DNA from: JBJHBY01 sp050485745
Lineage (GTDB): Bacteria > Pseudomonadota > Gammaproteobacteria > Pseudomonadales > CAMLJR01
DNA length: 12,903 nt
Assembly: GCA_050485745.1 (NCBI GenBank)
Contig: JBJHBY010000090.1
Location: 1 to 12,903 of the forward strand
Reading direction: 5' to 3'
This document shows positions 6,759-12,903 of this stretch, piece by piece. The notes below the pieces were generated by a model. It was not told where the DNA came from, ran no database searches, and saw only the letters and a list, made by a program, of their open reading frames with translations. The position numbers and the translations under genes were made by a program. Position 1 is the first letter of the stretch. Every line of letters starts with the position of its first letter.

Positions 6759-7772
6759 ATGAAAATCGATGCCTCGCTGATGTTCGAGCCCGCGCGGGTG
6801 GGCGATATGGCCCGCGACCTCGAGGCCGCGGGCTTCGATGGTGCCTATACCTTTGAGGGGCAAAGCGACCCCTTCATTGGCCTCGCCGCCGCCGCCCTGC
6901 AGACCGGGCGTATCGACCTGATGACCTCCATCGCGGTGGCGTTTGCACGCAATCCGATGAACCTGGCCTACCTGGGCAATGACCTGCAGAACCTGTCCCG
7001 TGGTCGCTTCATTCTCGGCCTCGGCACGCAGGTGCAGGCGCATATCGAGCGCCGCTTCAGCATGCCCTGGAGCCGGCCCGCCGCGCGCATGCGCGAGATG
7101 GTGCTGGCAATCAAGGCGATCTGGCACAGCTGGCAGACCGGCGAGAAGCTGCGCTTCGAAGGCGAGTTCTACCGGCATACCCTGATGTCGCCGGTATTCA
7201 GCCCCGGGCCGGGTGCCTTCGGTGCGCCGCCGGTTTACATCGCCGGCGTTGGCCCGGTGATGACCGAGGTGGCGGGGGAGGTGGGCGAGGGCTATTTCGT
7301 GCATCCCTTCAATTCGGTGACGTCCCTGACCGGCCTGTCCCTGCCTGCGCTGCAACGTGGCCTGGAACGGGCCGGCAAGCGCCGTGAGGATTTTACCGTG
7401 TCGGCACAGGTGATCACCGCCACGGCGCTTGAGGAGCAGGGCATGGCGCAGGCCCTGGCCTCGGCGCGCCACCAGATTGCCTTTTACGCCTCGACGCCGG
7501 CCTATCTACCGGTGTTGCAGCAGCATGGCTGGGAGGCCCTGCAGTCGGAGGCCAATCGCATGATTCGCGAGGGTGACTGGGAGGCGATGGCGACACTGGT
7601 TGACGACGATATTCTCCACACCTTTGCCGTGGTGGGCACGCCGGAGATGGTAGGCCGCGAGATCGTGGCCCGCTATGGCGGCCTGGTCGATCGCGTCAGT
7701 CCGGTGGTGTATCAGCCCGATACCGCGCTGCTGGTGGCACTACGCCGCGGCATTCACGCCGCCCTGGATTGA
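6759..7772 (+). CDS. Luciferase-like (LLM class) flavin-dependent oxidoreductase
   Basis: A 337-residue TIM-barrel enzyme of the bacterial luciferase-like family (FMN- or F420-dependent monooxygenases and dehydrogenases). Family features are the N-terminal strand MKIDASLMFEP, TFEGQSDPF (31-39), the SIAVAFARNPMNLAY segment (57-71), NLSRGRFILGLGTQVQAHIERRF (78-100, containing the LSxGRxxLGLG motif) and the APPVYIAGVGP strand (156-166). By memory it resembles the group annotated as 'probable F420-dependent oxidoreductase, MSMEG_2256 family'; the cofactor cannot be decided here. ATG 6759 is chosen because AAGGGG (6747-6752) lies six bases before it and the family N-terminus begins there, whereas the open frame runs back through the crotonase gene. 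It is co-transcribed with its neighbours and probably catalyses a redox step of the same pathway. Confidence 0.87.
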   Translation: MKIDASLMFEPARVGDMARDLEAAGFDGAYTFEGQSDPFIGLAAAALQTGRIDLMTSIAVAFARNPMNLAYLGNDLQNLSRGRFILGLGTQVQAHIERRFSMPWSRPAARMREMVLAIKAIWHSWQTGEKLRFEGEFYRHTLMSPVFSPGPGAFGAPPVYIAGVGPVMTEVAGEVGEGYFVHPFNSVTSLTGLSLPALQRGLERAGKRREDFTVSAQVITATALEEQGMAQALASARHQIAFYASTPAYLPVLQQHGWEALQSEANRMIREGDWEAMATLVDDDILHTFAVVGTPEMVGREIVARYGGLVDRVSPVVYQPDTALLVALRRGIHAALD

Positions 7773-7813
7773 AGCACAGGGCGAACACAACCGACAGACG
7801 AGAGTGGAAGCGC

Positions 7814-8554
7814 ATGACACAGCATCGAAAGGTCGCCCTGGTGACGGGCGGCGGTACCGGCATCGGCAGTGCCATCTGCCGCCGCCTTGGCCAGACCCAT
7901 GCGGTCGTTGCGGTGTATTCGCGCTCCGCGGCGGGCGCGCAGGCGGTGGTTGATGCGGTGATTGCCGCGGGTGGTGATGCGGTGGCCCTGCAGGCGGACA
8001 TTACCGTGGAGCGGGAGGTGGTCGCCCTGTTCCGCACGGTGCGGGAGCGTTACGGTCGTCTCGACGTGGTCATCAACAATGCCGGTATCGGCCACCTGAA
8101 GCCGCTTGCGGATATCGACATGGCGGAGTACGACCACCTGTTCAACGTCAACGCACGCGGTACCTTTATGATGTGCCGGGAGGCGGCTCGGCAGATCGAG
8201 GACGGTGGCCGCATCATCAACATTTCCACGGGCGCCACCCGCTCGAATACCTTCGGACAGTCGCTGTACGTGGCAAGCAAGATGGCGGTGGAGGGTTTCA
8301 GCAAGGTACTGGCCCGTGAGCTGGGTCCACGCCAGGTCGCGGTCAATGTGGTCTCGCCCGGGATGACGGACACGCCGATGCTGGAGGGAGGCGACGCGGC
8401 AAAACTGCGTCAGTACGGCGCGCGTATGGCCGCCATGGGTCGCTGTGGCGAGCCTGAAGATATTGCCGATGCGGTGGCGGCCCTGGTGTCTGAGGACTGC
8501 CGCTGGATTACCGGTCAGGTGATCTCGGTGAGTGGGGGCAGTACCATCATTTGA
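7814..8554 (+). CDS. Short-chain dehydrogenase/reductase, FabG-like
   Basis: A 246-residue classical SDR oxidoreductase using NAD(P)H. The cofactor glycine motif TGGGTGIG is at 11-18, the NNAG motif at 88-91, and the catalytic residues are S138 (INIST), Y152 and K156 (YVASK). SPGMTDTPML (171-180) and the C-terminal ITGQVISVSGG are typical of FabG-like SDRs. ATG 7814 is preferred to the in-frame TTG at 7769 because the SDR fold starts at RKVALVTGG and the extension overlaps the previous gene. An Arg at 36 (VYSRS) hints at NADP(H). It lies 41 bases after the flavin oxidoreductase and is the last gene of the cluster, probably oxidising or reducing a hydroxyl/keto intermediate. A role in fatty acid synthesis is less likely given the neighbours. 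Confidence 0.9.
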   Translation: MTQHRKVALVTGGGTGIGSAICRRLGQTHAVVAVYSRSAAGAQAVVDAVIAAGGDAVALQADITVEREVVALFRTVRERYGRLDVVINNAGIGHLKPLADIDMAEYDHLFNVNARGTFMMCREAARQIEDGGRIINISTGATRSNTFGQSLYVASKMAVEGFSKVLARELGPRQVAVNVVSPGMTDTPMLEGGDAAKLRQYGARMAAMGRCGEPEDIADAVAALVSEDCRWITGQVISVSGGSTII

Positions 8555-8555
8555 T

Positions 8556-8820
8556 GCCGCACCCCGAGGGGCCGGATTTCCGGGCGGGTCCCTGAGCCCG
8601 GTGCCGCCCGGCGCGCTGCGCCGGACGATACCCTGCGATGCTCACGCCCCGGCCTGCGCTGCGGAACTCAACCTCCGCGGCTGCGCCGCTACGGGATTCG
8701 GGAACCGTGGCCTGCGGCCCCGGTTCCAACAGTCCTCGCGCCGTGACGGCCGGGGCGCTGCGCTTCTCGGCACCGGCTCTGATGGGACCCGCCCGGAAAT
8801 CCGGCCCCTCGGGGTGCGGC
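8556..8820. mobile_element. 265-bp palindromic element with perfect 37-bp terminal inverted repeats
   Basis: Positions 8556-8592 and 8784-8820 are exact reverse complements over all 37 bases (GCCGCACCCCGAGGGG... and its complement). Pairing continues inward after a short offset: AGCCCGGTGCCG (8595-8606) with CGGCACCGGCT (8768-8778), one bulged C. Inside are separate hairpins: CCGGCGC-gct-GCGCCGG (8608-8624), GCGGC-tgc-GCCGC (8677-8689), and GGAACCG/CGGTTCC (8701-8727) nested around GGCC-tgc-GGCC. The whole can fold as a closed multi-branched structure. It starts one base after the SDR stop and ends 36 bases before the convergent serA stop. No target-site duplication was seen and no protein is credible inside. 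It may be a MITE-like element, a structured RNA or a large bidirectional terminator; the type label is a best guess. Confidence 0.6.
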
Positions 8821-8856
8821 GCAGCTATCGGTTGACTACTGCGTGCCGTGGTGGGG

Positions 8857-10086
8857 TCAGAACAGAACCCGGCAGCGAATGGTGCCTTCCACCTGGCGCA
8901 GCTTTTCCAGCGCCAGCTCACTGGTGTCCTGGTCGACATCAATGACCACGTAGCCGACCTTCTCTGAAGTCTGCAGGTACTGTGCAGCGATGTTGATGCT
9001 GTTGTCGGAAAAGATCCGGTTGATCGCCGACATCACTCCGGGCACGTTGCGATGAACGTGCAACAGGCGGTGCTTGCCTGGATGCGAAGGCAGGGCCACC
9101 TCGGGAAAATTGACCGACGACGTGGTGGTGCCGGTATCACTGTAGCGCACCAGCTTCTCCGCCACTTCCAGCCCGATGTTCTCCTGGGCCTCCTGGGTGG
9201 AGCCGCCGATGTGCGGCGTCAGGAACACATTGTCGAACTCCCGCAGCGGCGAAATGAACTCGTCGTTGTTGGCGCGGGGCTCCACCGGGAAAACATCGAT
9301 CGCCGCTCCCGCAAGGTGACCACTGCGCAGGGCGTCCGCGAGAGCGTCGATATCCACCACCGTGCCCCGTGATGCATTCAGCAGGATCGAGCCCGGCTTC
9401 ATACTGGCCAGTTGTGTGGCGCCGATCATGTTGCGGGTGGCCCCGGTCTCAGGTACATGCAGGCTGACGATATCCGATTTGGCGAGCAGCTCCGTCAGGC
9501 TGCCCACCTGCATTGCATTACCGAGAGGCAGGCGGGTCACCACGTCGAAAAACACCACACGCATACCCAGGGACTCGGCCATCACCGACAGCTGCATGCC
9601 GATGTTGCCGTAGCCGATGATACCCAGGGTCTTGCCGCGGATTTCGTAGGCGCCGTCTGCGGTTTTTTGCCACTCGCCGCGGTGTGCGGCCGCGTTCTTT
9701 TCCGCGACCCGGCGCAACAGCAGGATCGACTCGGCGATCACCAGTTCCGCCACACTGCGGGTGTTGGAGTAGGGCGCGTTGAACACCGCGACCCCATGCT
9801 CCGTGGCCGCGTTGAGATCGACCTGATTGGTGCCGATACAGAAGCAGCCGACGGCGTTGAGCTTGTCCGCTGCCCCGAACACATCACGGCTGAGCTGGGT
9901 GCGCGAACGGATACCCACGAAATGGGCGCCACGAATCGCGGCCTTCAGATCCGCCTCCGGCAGTGCCTTCCTGTGGTACTCGATGTTCTCATAGCCCGCG
10001 GCGCGCAGGGTATCCACGGCCGTCTGGTGGACGCCCTCGAGAAGGAGAAAGCGGATCTTGCTCTTGTCCAGGGATGTCTTGGCCAT
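8857..10086 (-). CDS. serA: D-3-phosphoglycerate dehydrogenase
   Basis: Catalyses the NAD-dependent first step of serine biosynthesis, 3-phosphoglycerate to 3-phosphohydroxypyruvate; the family also reduces 2-oxoglutarate to D-2-hydroxyglutarate. The product is 409 residues, like E. coli SerA. The substrate domain at the N-terminus includes GIRSRTQL (58-65). The NAD-binding motif is GIIGYGNIG (155-163). The catalytic Arg-Glu-His set is R240 (NASRGT), E269 (PVEP) and H292 (PHIGGSTQEAQE). The C-terminal ACT domain (about 338-409) keeps HRNVPG (345-350) and INIAAQYLQT, the region that binds serine for feedback inhibition. ATG 10086 matches the MAKTSLDKSKIRFLLLEGVH start; an open frame extends 42 codons further but is not family-like. 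It is divergent from the D-2-hydroxyglutarate dehydrogenase-like gene. Confidence 0.97.
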   Translation of the reverse strand: MAKTSLDKSKIRFLLLEGVHQTAVDTLRAAGYENIEYHRKALPEADLKAAIRGAHFVGIRSRTQLSRDVFGAADKLNAVGCFCIGTNQVDLNAATEHGVAVFNAPYSNTRSVAELVIAESILLLRRVAEKNAAAHRGEWQKTADGAYEIRGKTLGIIGYGNIGMQLSVMAESLGMRVVFFDVVTRLPLGNAMQVGSLTELLAKSDIVSLHVPETGATRNMIGATQLASMKPGSILLNASRGTVVDIDALADALRSGHLAGAAIDVFPVEPRANNDEFISPLREFDNVFLTPHIGGSTQEAQENIGLEVAEKLVRYSDTGTTTSSVNFPEVALPSHPGKHRLLHVHRNVPGVMSAINRIFSDNSINIAAQYLQTSEKVGYVVIDVDQDTSELALEKLRQVEGTIRCRVLF

Positions 10087-10146
10087 GCTGCGGAATACTC
10101 CATTCCCGGCCTGGTGTCGGGCCGGTCGGGGGCTGCGGGGAAAGGC

Positions 10147-10164
10147 GCGTATGGTACCATACGC
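10147..10164. promoter_or_regulatory. Perfect 18-bp palindrome in the serA/oxidase divergent promoter region
   Basis: GCGTATGGTACCATACGC is its own reverse complement and sits about 60 bases before serA and 100 before the FAD oxidase. TATGGT, a possible -10, occurs on both strands within it. The symmetry suggests an operator for a homodimeric regulator controlling both genes. No regulator gene lies alongside and no -35 box is convincing. Confidence 0.5.
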
Positions 10165-10266
10165 CCGGCGCGGCGCCGATGTGGGACACCTCCGCGTGCC
10201 AGCAGCTGCCATCCCGGCCCGCCTCTCTCTGCCCGCCCATCAGTTCAACAGCCAGAGGTTTCTTCT

Positions 10267-11688
10267 ATGGCCCAACCCATGGCCGACCAGGCGTCACCGC
10301 AATTGCCGGATCACGTGCTCGACGCGCTGCGCGCAATCGTTGGCGAAGCCCGGGTTTTGCTGGGGGAGGATGAGCGTCTGAGCTATGGCCGGGACTGGAC
10401 CCGCGCCTGGGCACCGAACCCGACCGCAGTGGTGCTGCCCGGCAGCATCGACGAAGTGCAGGCCGTGGTGCGCCTGGCCAACCGTGAAGGCTTTGCCCTG
10501 GTGCCCTCCGGTGGTCGCACGGGACTCTCCGGTGGCGCCGTCGCTGCCCGGGGCGAGGTCGTGCTGGCCCTGGACCGGCTCAACCGGATCGCGGACTTCA
10601 ATCCGGTCGACCGCAGTGTGGTCTGCGGTGCCGGGGTCGTGACTGCACAGCTGCAGGCCTTTGCCGAAGAGCAGGGGCTGCTCTATCCGGTGGACTTTGC
10701 CTCCAGTGGTTCCTCACAGATCGGTGGCAACATCGCCACCAACGCCGGTGGCATCAAGGTGATCCGCTATGGCATGACCCGCGACTGGGTGCTGGGTCTG
10801 AAGGTGGTCACCGGCAGCGGCGAACTGCTTGACCTGAACCGGGGGCTGCTCAAGAACAACACCGGCTACGATCTGCGCCACCTGATGATCGGCTCCGAAG
10901 GCACGCTTGGCATTATCGTCGAGGCGACCATGGGGCTGACCCGCCCGCCGCAGGGGTTGCGGGCCCTGGTGCTCGGGGTTACCGGCATGTCCGCGCTGAT
11001 GGACGTGCTGCATGCCTTCCAGGCCCGCGTCGACCTCACCGCGTTCGAATTCTTTTCCGACCGTGCCCTGGACAAGGTGGTCCGGCATAGCGGCCTGCAG
11101 CGTCCCTTTGAAACGCCGGCGCCGTTCTATGCGTTGATCGAGTTTGAATGCGGTGATGACGTGGCCGAAGAAGCCGTCATGGCCTGTTTTGAACATTGTG
11201 TCGAGCAGGGTTGGGTGCTGGATGGCGTATTCAGCCAGAGTGTCGAGCAACTGAAAAACCTGTGGCGCCTGCGCGAGGATATCAGCGAAACCCTGTCACG
11301 CTGGACGCCCTACAAGAACGATATCGCTACGGTGATTTCCCGGGTGCCAGCGTTCCTCGATGAGGTCGAAACACTGGTGACGGGGCAGTATCCCGATTTT
11401 GAAATCGTCTGGTTTGGCCATATTGGTGATGGCAACGTCCATCTCAATATCCTCAAACCCGATGGGCTCGAGGCTGAGGTGTTTTTCCAGCGCTGCCATG
11501 CGGTGTCCAGGCAAGTGTTCGACATTGTGCAGCGGCACGGCGGCAGCGTGTCGGCCGAGCACGGTGTCGGCCTGCTGAAAAAGGATTACCTGGGCTACAG
11601 TCGCAGCGATGGGGAAATTGCCCTGATGCGCGCAATCCGCCAGGCCTTTGATCCCAATGGTGTGCTGAATCCTGGCAAGATCTTCTGA
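10267..11688 (+). CDS. FAD-linked oxidase, D-2-hydroxyglutarate dehydrogenase-like
   Basis: A 473-residue flavoprotein of the vanillyl-alcohol-oxidase-type FAD family with a C-terminal FAD-oxidase domain (the D-lactate/glycolate oxidase GlcD/D2HGDH group). The PCMH-type FAD domain covers about 50-230, with VPSGGRTGLSGGA (79-91), SSGSSQIGGNIATNAGG (136-152) and GSEGTLGI (209-216). The C-terminal domain has FGHIGDGNVHLN (383-394) and SAEHGVG (429-435), whose His and Glu residues form the metal/substrate site, and ends with the family motif DPNGVLNPGKIF. ATG 10267 is chosen because AGAGG (10254-10258) lies eight bases upstream and the open frame before it is antisense to serA. Adjacency to serA strongly suggests oxidation of D-2-hydroxyglutarate to 2-oxoglutarate with electrons passed on to the respiratory chain. 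D-lactate or glycolate dehydrogenase is an alternative. Confidence 0.88.
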   Translation: MAQPMADQASPQLPDHVLDALRAIVGEARVLLGEDERLSYGRDWTRAWAPNPTAVVLPGSIDEVQAVVRLANREGFALVPSGGRTGLSGGAVAARGEVVLALDRLNRIADFNPVDRSVVCGAGVVTAQLQAFAEEQGLLYPVDFASSGSSQIGGNIATNAGGIKVIRYGMTRDWVLGLKVVTGSGELLDLNRGLLKNNTGYDLRHLMIGSEGTLGIIVEATMGLTRPPQGLRALVLGVTGMSALMDVLHAFQARVDLTAFEFFSDRALDKVVRHSGLQRPFETPAPFYALIEFECGDDVAEEAVMACFEHCVEQGWVLDGVFSQSVEQLKNLWRLREDISETLSRWTPYKNDIATVISRVPAFLDEVETLVTGQYPDFEIVWFGHIGDGNVHLNILKPDGLEAEVFFQRCHAVSRQVFDIVQRHGGSVSAEHGVGLLKKDYLGYSRSDGEIALMRAIRQAFDPNGVLNPGKIF

Positions 11689-11777
11689 TGTCTGAAACAT
11701 CTCCGGCATCGCTCCGGAACCCATATCGATACGGGATTCAATGACGGTGGGAACGCTGGGTTACGTGGCTGCGCGTG

Positions 11778-12398
11778 TTACGTGTTTTGCGCGGGGTTGA
11801 GTAGCCCTCGAATCAGCAAATCGACAGTGGTTTCACCGCGGTCGCTGCCGAAGTCGATCAACGGATAATCGTTGACGGCCTGCCGGGTCAGCAGCGAGTG
11901 CAACTGCTGCAGGCTGTGGCTGGTGCGGCGGATATTCATGTCCGGGCGAAACTCCCCCCGCCGTATACCCTCGCGCAGCAGCCGGCCAATCCAGAGCCCG
12001 GCCTGACGTGCCGCGTCCTGCACCGCATCACGATTCAGCAGCAGGCTGCTCTGCACCGCATCCGCATACATGATACGCAGCATCGTCCGCTGCTGCGGGC
12101 TGGGCGCGATGGCGCTGCGGTACCAGCGGCGCAGACCCTCGCCCGCACTGGGTTCCGGCCGCAGGGTCTCGCGCATGGTGGCCAGCATCTCCCTGATCAG
12201 CTCGTGATTGAGCGCCAGCAGCAGCTGGTCCTTGCCTGGAAAGTGCTCGTACAGGGTCGAGCGGGATACGCCTGCACTTCTGGCAATCTGGGACAACCGC
12301 GCATGATCGTAGCCGCGGCTGACGAACTCTTCCGCGGCGACCTGGAGAATGCGCACCCTGGTATCAGGCCGGGTCGAGGGAACAGCTGGGCGGTTCAT
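11778..12398 (-). CDS. TetR-family transcriptional regulator
   Basis: A 206-residue TetR/AcrR-type regulator. The N-terminal DNA-binding domain covers about 12-60, with RVRILQVAAEEFVSRGY, the helix-turn-helix SQIARSAGVSRSTLYEHF (36-53) and GKDQLL. The remaining two-thirds is the variable ligand-binding and dimerisation domain, so the inducer cannot be predicted. The chosen start is ATG 12398. The frame stays open to a TTG at 12470, but a likely promoter lies between 12441 and 12470, making the longer form unlikely. The divergent luciferase-like gene is its most probable target, and a CGAA-TAG-TTCG symmetry within the promoter may be its operator. Confidence 0.9.
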   Translation of the reverse strand: MNRPAVPSTRPDTRVRILQVAAEEFVSRGYDHARLSQIARSAGVSRSTLYEHFPGKDQLLLALNHELIREMLATMRETLRPEPSAGEGLRRWYRSAIAPSPQQRTMLRIMYADAVQSSLLLNRDAVQDAARQAGLWIGRLLREGIRRGEFRPDMNIRRTSHSLQQLHSLLTRQAVNDYPLIDFGSDRGETTVDLLIRGLLNPAQNT

Positions 12399-12405
12399 CG
12401 AATGC

Positions 12406-12434
12406 TTGACATCCTGGTTGCCTCCGGACAGTAT
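12406..12434 (+). promoter_or_regulatory. Candidate promoter for the distal luciferase-like gene
   Basis: A perfect TTGACA at 12406-12411 is followed after 17 bases by CAGTAT (12429-12434), three of six -10 matches. It points toward the start codon at 12510 and begins only seven bases beyond the divergent TetR start codon. Confidence 0.4.
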
Positions 12435-12440
12435 TGGCGA

Positions 12441-12470
12441 ATTATGTACGAATAGTTCGGTCTGGTGCAA
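12441..12470 (-). promoter_or_regulatory. Candidate TetR-gene promoter with embedded dyad
   Basis: On the minus strand CATAAT (12446-12441, five of six -10 bases) lies 18 bases after TTGCAC (12470-12465), a partial -35. Between them CGAA-TAG-TTCG (12449-12459) is a short dyad in the position expected for an autoregulatory operator. The predicted transcript start near 12434 supports translation from ATG 12398. Confidence 0.4.
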
Positions 12471-12509
12471 TCCTTTACCTCACGCCGAAGCAGCCCGGGA
12501 GCCGCCTGG

Positions 12510-12903
12510 ATGAAAGTTTCCATCACCGTGACCTCCGAGTTCGATCGCCTCTACGGGCACGATTTCACTCGCATTCTCGACATCGCACGCTGGTCGGATG
12601 CGGCGGGCATCGACCAGCTCGATTTCGCCGAACATCTGCTGATGGGAGACGGCAAGTCCTACCCCTTCGGCGAATATCCTGCGCCACTGGACGAGCCCTG
12701 GCCGGAGCCCGTCGTCAGCCTTTCCGCGGTCGCGGCGGTGACGCAGCGGCTGCGACTGGGCACCGGGGTGCTGATCGCGCCGCTGCGGCCGCCGGCGCTG
12801 TTGGCCAAGCAACTGGCGACGCTGGATCGTATCTCCGGGGGTCGACTGGACATCGGTCTGGCCTCGGGTTGGCAGCGCGAGGAGTTCGAGGCCTGCGCGG
12901 TTC
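12510..12903 (+). CDS. Luciferase-like (LLM class) oxidoreductase, 3' end beyond the window
   Basis: The first 131 codons of an open frame with no stop before the window end. Translation begins MKVSITVTSEFDRL and contains AARWSDAAG-type helix IARWSDAAGIDQ (25-36), FAEHLL (39-44), TQRLRLGTGVLIAPLRPPALLAKQLATLD (about 82-110) and RISGGRLDIGLASGWQREEF (111-130). The E-H after the second strand, the LGTGV strand and SGGRLxxGLxxGW are hallmarks of the luciferase-like TIM-barrel family, nearer to the F420-type oxidoreductases (Rv2161c-like group, by memory) than to the enzyme at 6759. ATG 12510 is supported by GGGAG (12497-12501) eight bases upstream. It is divergent from the TetR gene and probably controlled by it. 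Cofactor and substrate are unknown. Confidence 0.85.
   Translation, partial: MKVSITVTSEFDRLYGHDFTRILDIARWSDAAGIDQLDFAEHLLMGDGKSYPFGEYPAPLDEPWPEPVVSLSAVAAVTQRLRLGTGVLIAPLRPPALLAKQLATLDRISGGRLDIGLASGWQREEFEACAV

Noticed and set aside
8532..8945. Open frames on both strands through 8532-8945
   Set aside because: Both strands give near-identical peptides (PHPEGPDFRAGP and GPARKSGPSGCG types) simply because of the 37-bp inverted repeat. No ribosome site or family signal supports translation.
9412..10266. Upstream extension of the FAD oxidase frame
   Set aside because: The extra 285 codons are antisense to serA; homology-like sequence and a ribosome site begin only at 10267.
11702..11735. Terminator after the FAD oxidase
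   Set aside because: TCCGG/CCGGA (11702-11718) has only five pairs, and the near-palindrome CCCATATCGATACGGG (11720-11735) has no loop or T-run. A terminator is plausible here but not supported well enough to list.

Overview
The window is GC-rich chromosomal DNA with tightly packed genes. It reads as a gammaproteobacterium: Epd, Pgk and SerA resemble the enterobacterial/pseudomonad proteins through long stretches, and the class II aldolase is the roughly 354-residue type found in pseudomonads and Calvin-cycle operons. Genus cannot be fixed from this sequence. No rRNA, tRNA, CRISPR array, phage gene or transposase was seen.

Region 1 (1-4371, + strand) is a central-carbon operon: the 3' part of erythrose-4-phosphate dehydrogenase (epd), pgk, fba and an alpha/beta hydrolase. 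epd/pgk overlap as ATGA and fba/hydrolase as TGATG, so both pairs are probably translationally coupled. The pgk-fba gap is unusual. It holds a degenerate heptamer array in one orientation, a consensus -35 box, and eight perfect copies of the heptamer CGCGTCT in the opposite orientation just before fba. Three more copies of the heptamer form the 3' end of epd.

Region 2 (4372-8554) starts with a hairpin between convergent genes. A minus-strand regulator follows that carries two MarR-type winged-helix domains in one chain. Divergent from it is a three-gene + strand cluster: a crotonase-fold protein lacking both canonical hydratase glutamates, a luciferase-like flavin oxidoreductase and an SDR dehydrogenase. 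This looks like a regulated catabolic module acting on a CoA-linked or hydrophobic substrate that cannot be named from sequence.

Region 3 (8555-8856) has no gene. It holds a 265-bp element bounded by perfect 37-bp inverted repeats with several internal hairpins, wedged between the SDR and serA stop codons. It is the most unusual structure in the window.

Region 4 (8857-11688) is a divergent pair: serA (3-phosphoglycerate dehydrogenase) and an FAD-linked D-2-hydroxyglutarate dehydrogenase-like oxidase. They share a 180-bp intergenic region containing a perfect 18-bp palindrome. The pair fits the known coupling in which SerA makes D-2-hydroxyglutarate and the oxidase recycles it to 2-oxoglutarate.

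Region 5 (11689-12903) is a TetR-family regulator divergent from a second luciferase-like oxidoreductase that runs off the window end, with candidate back-to-back promoters between them.
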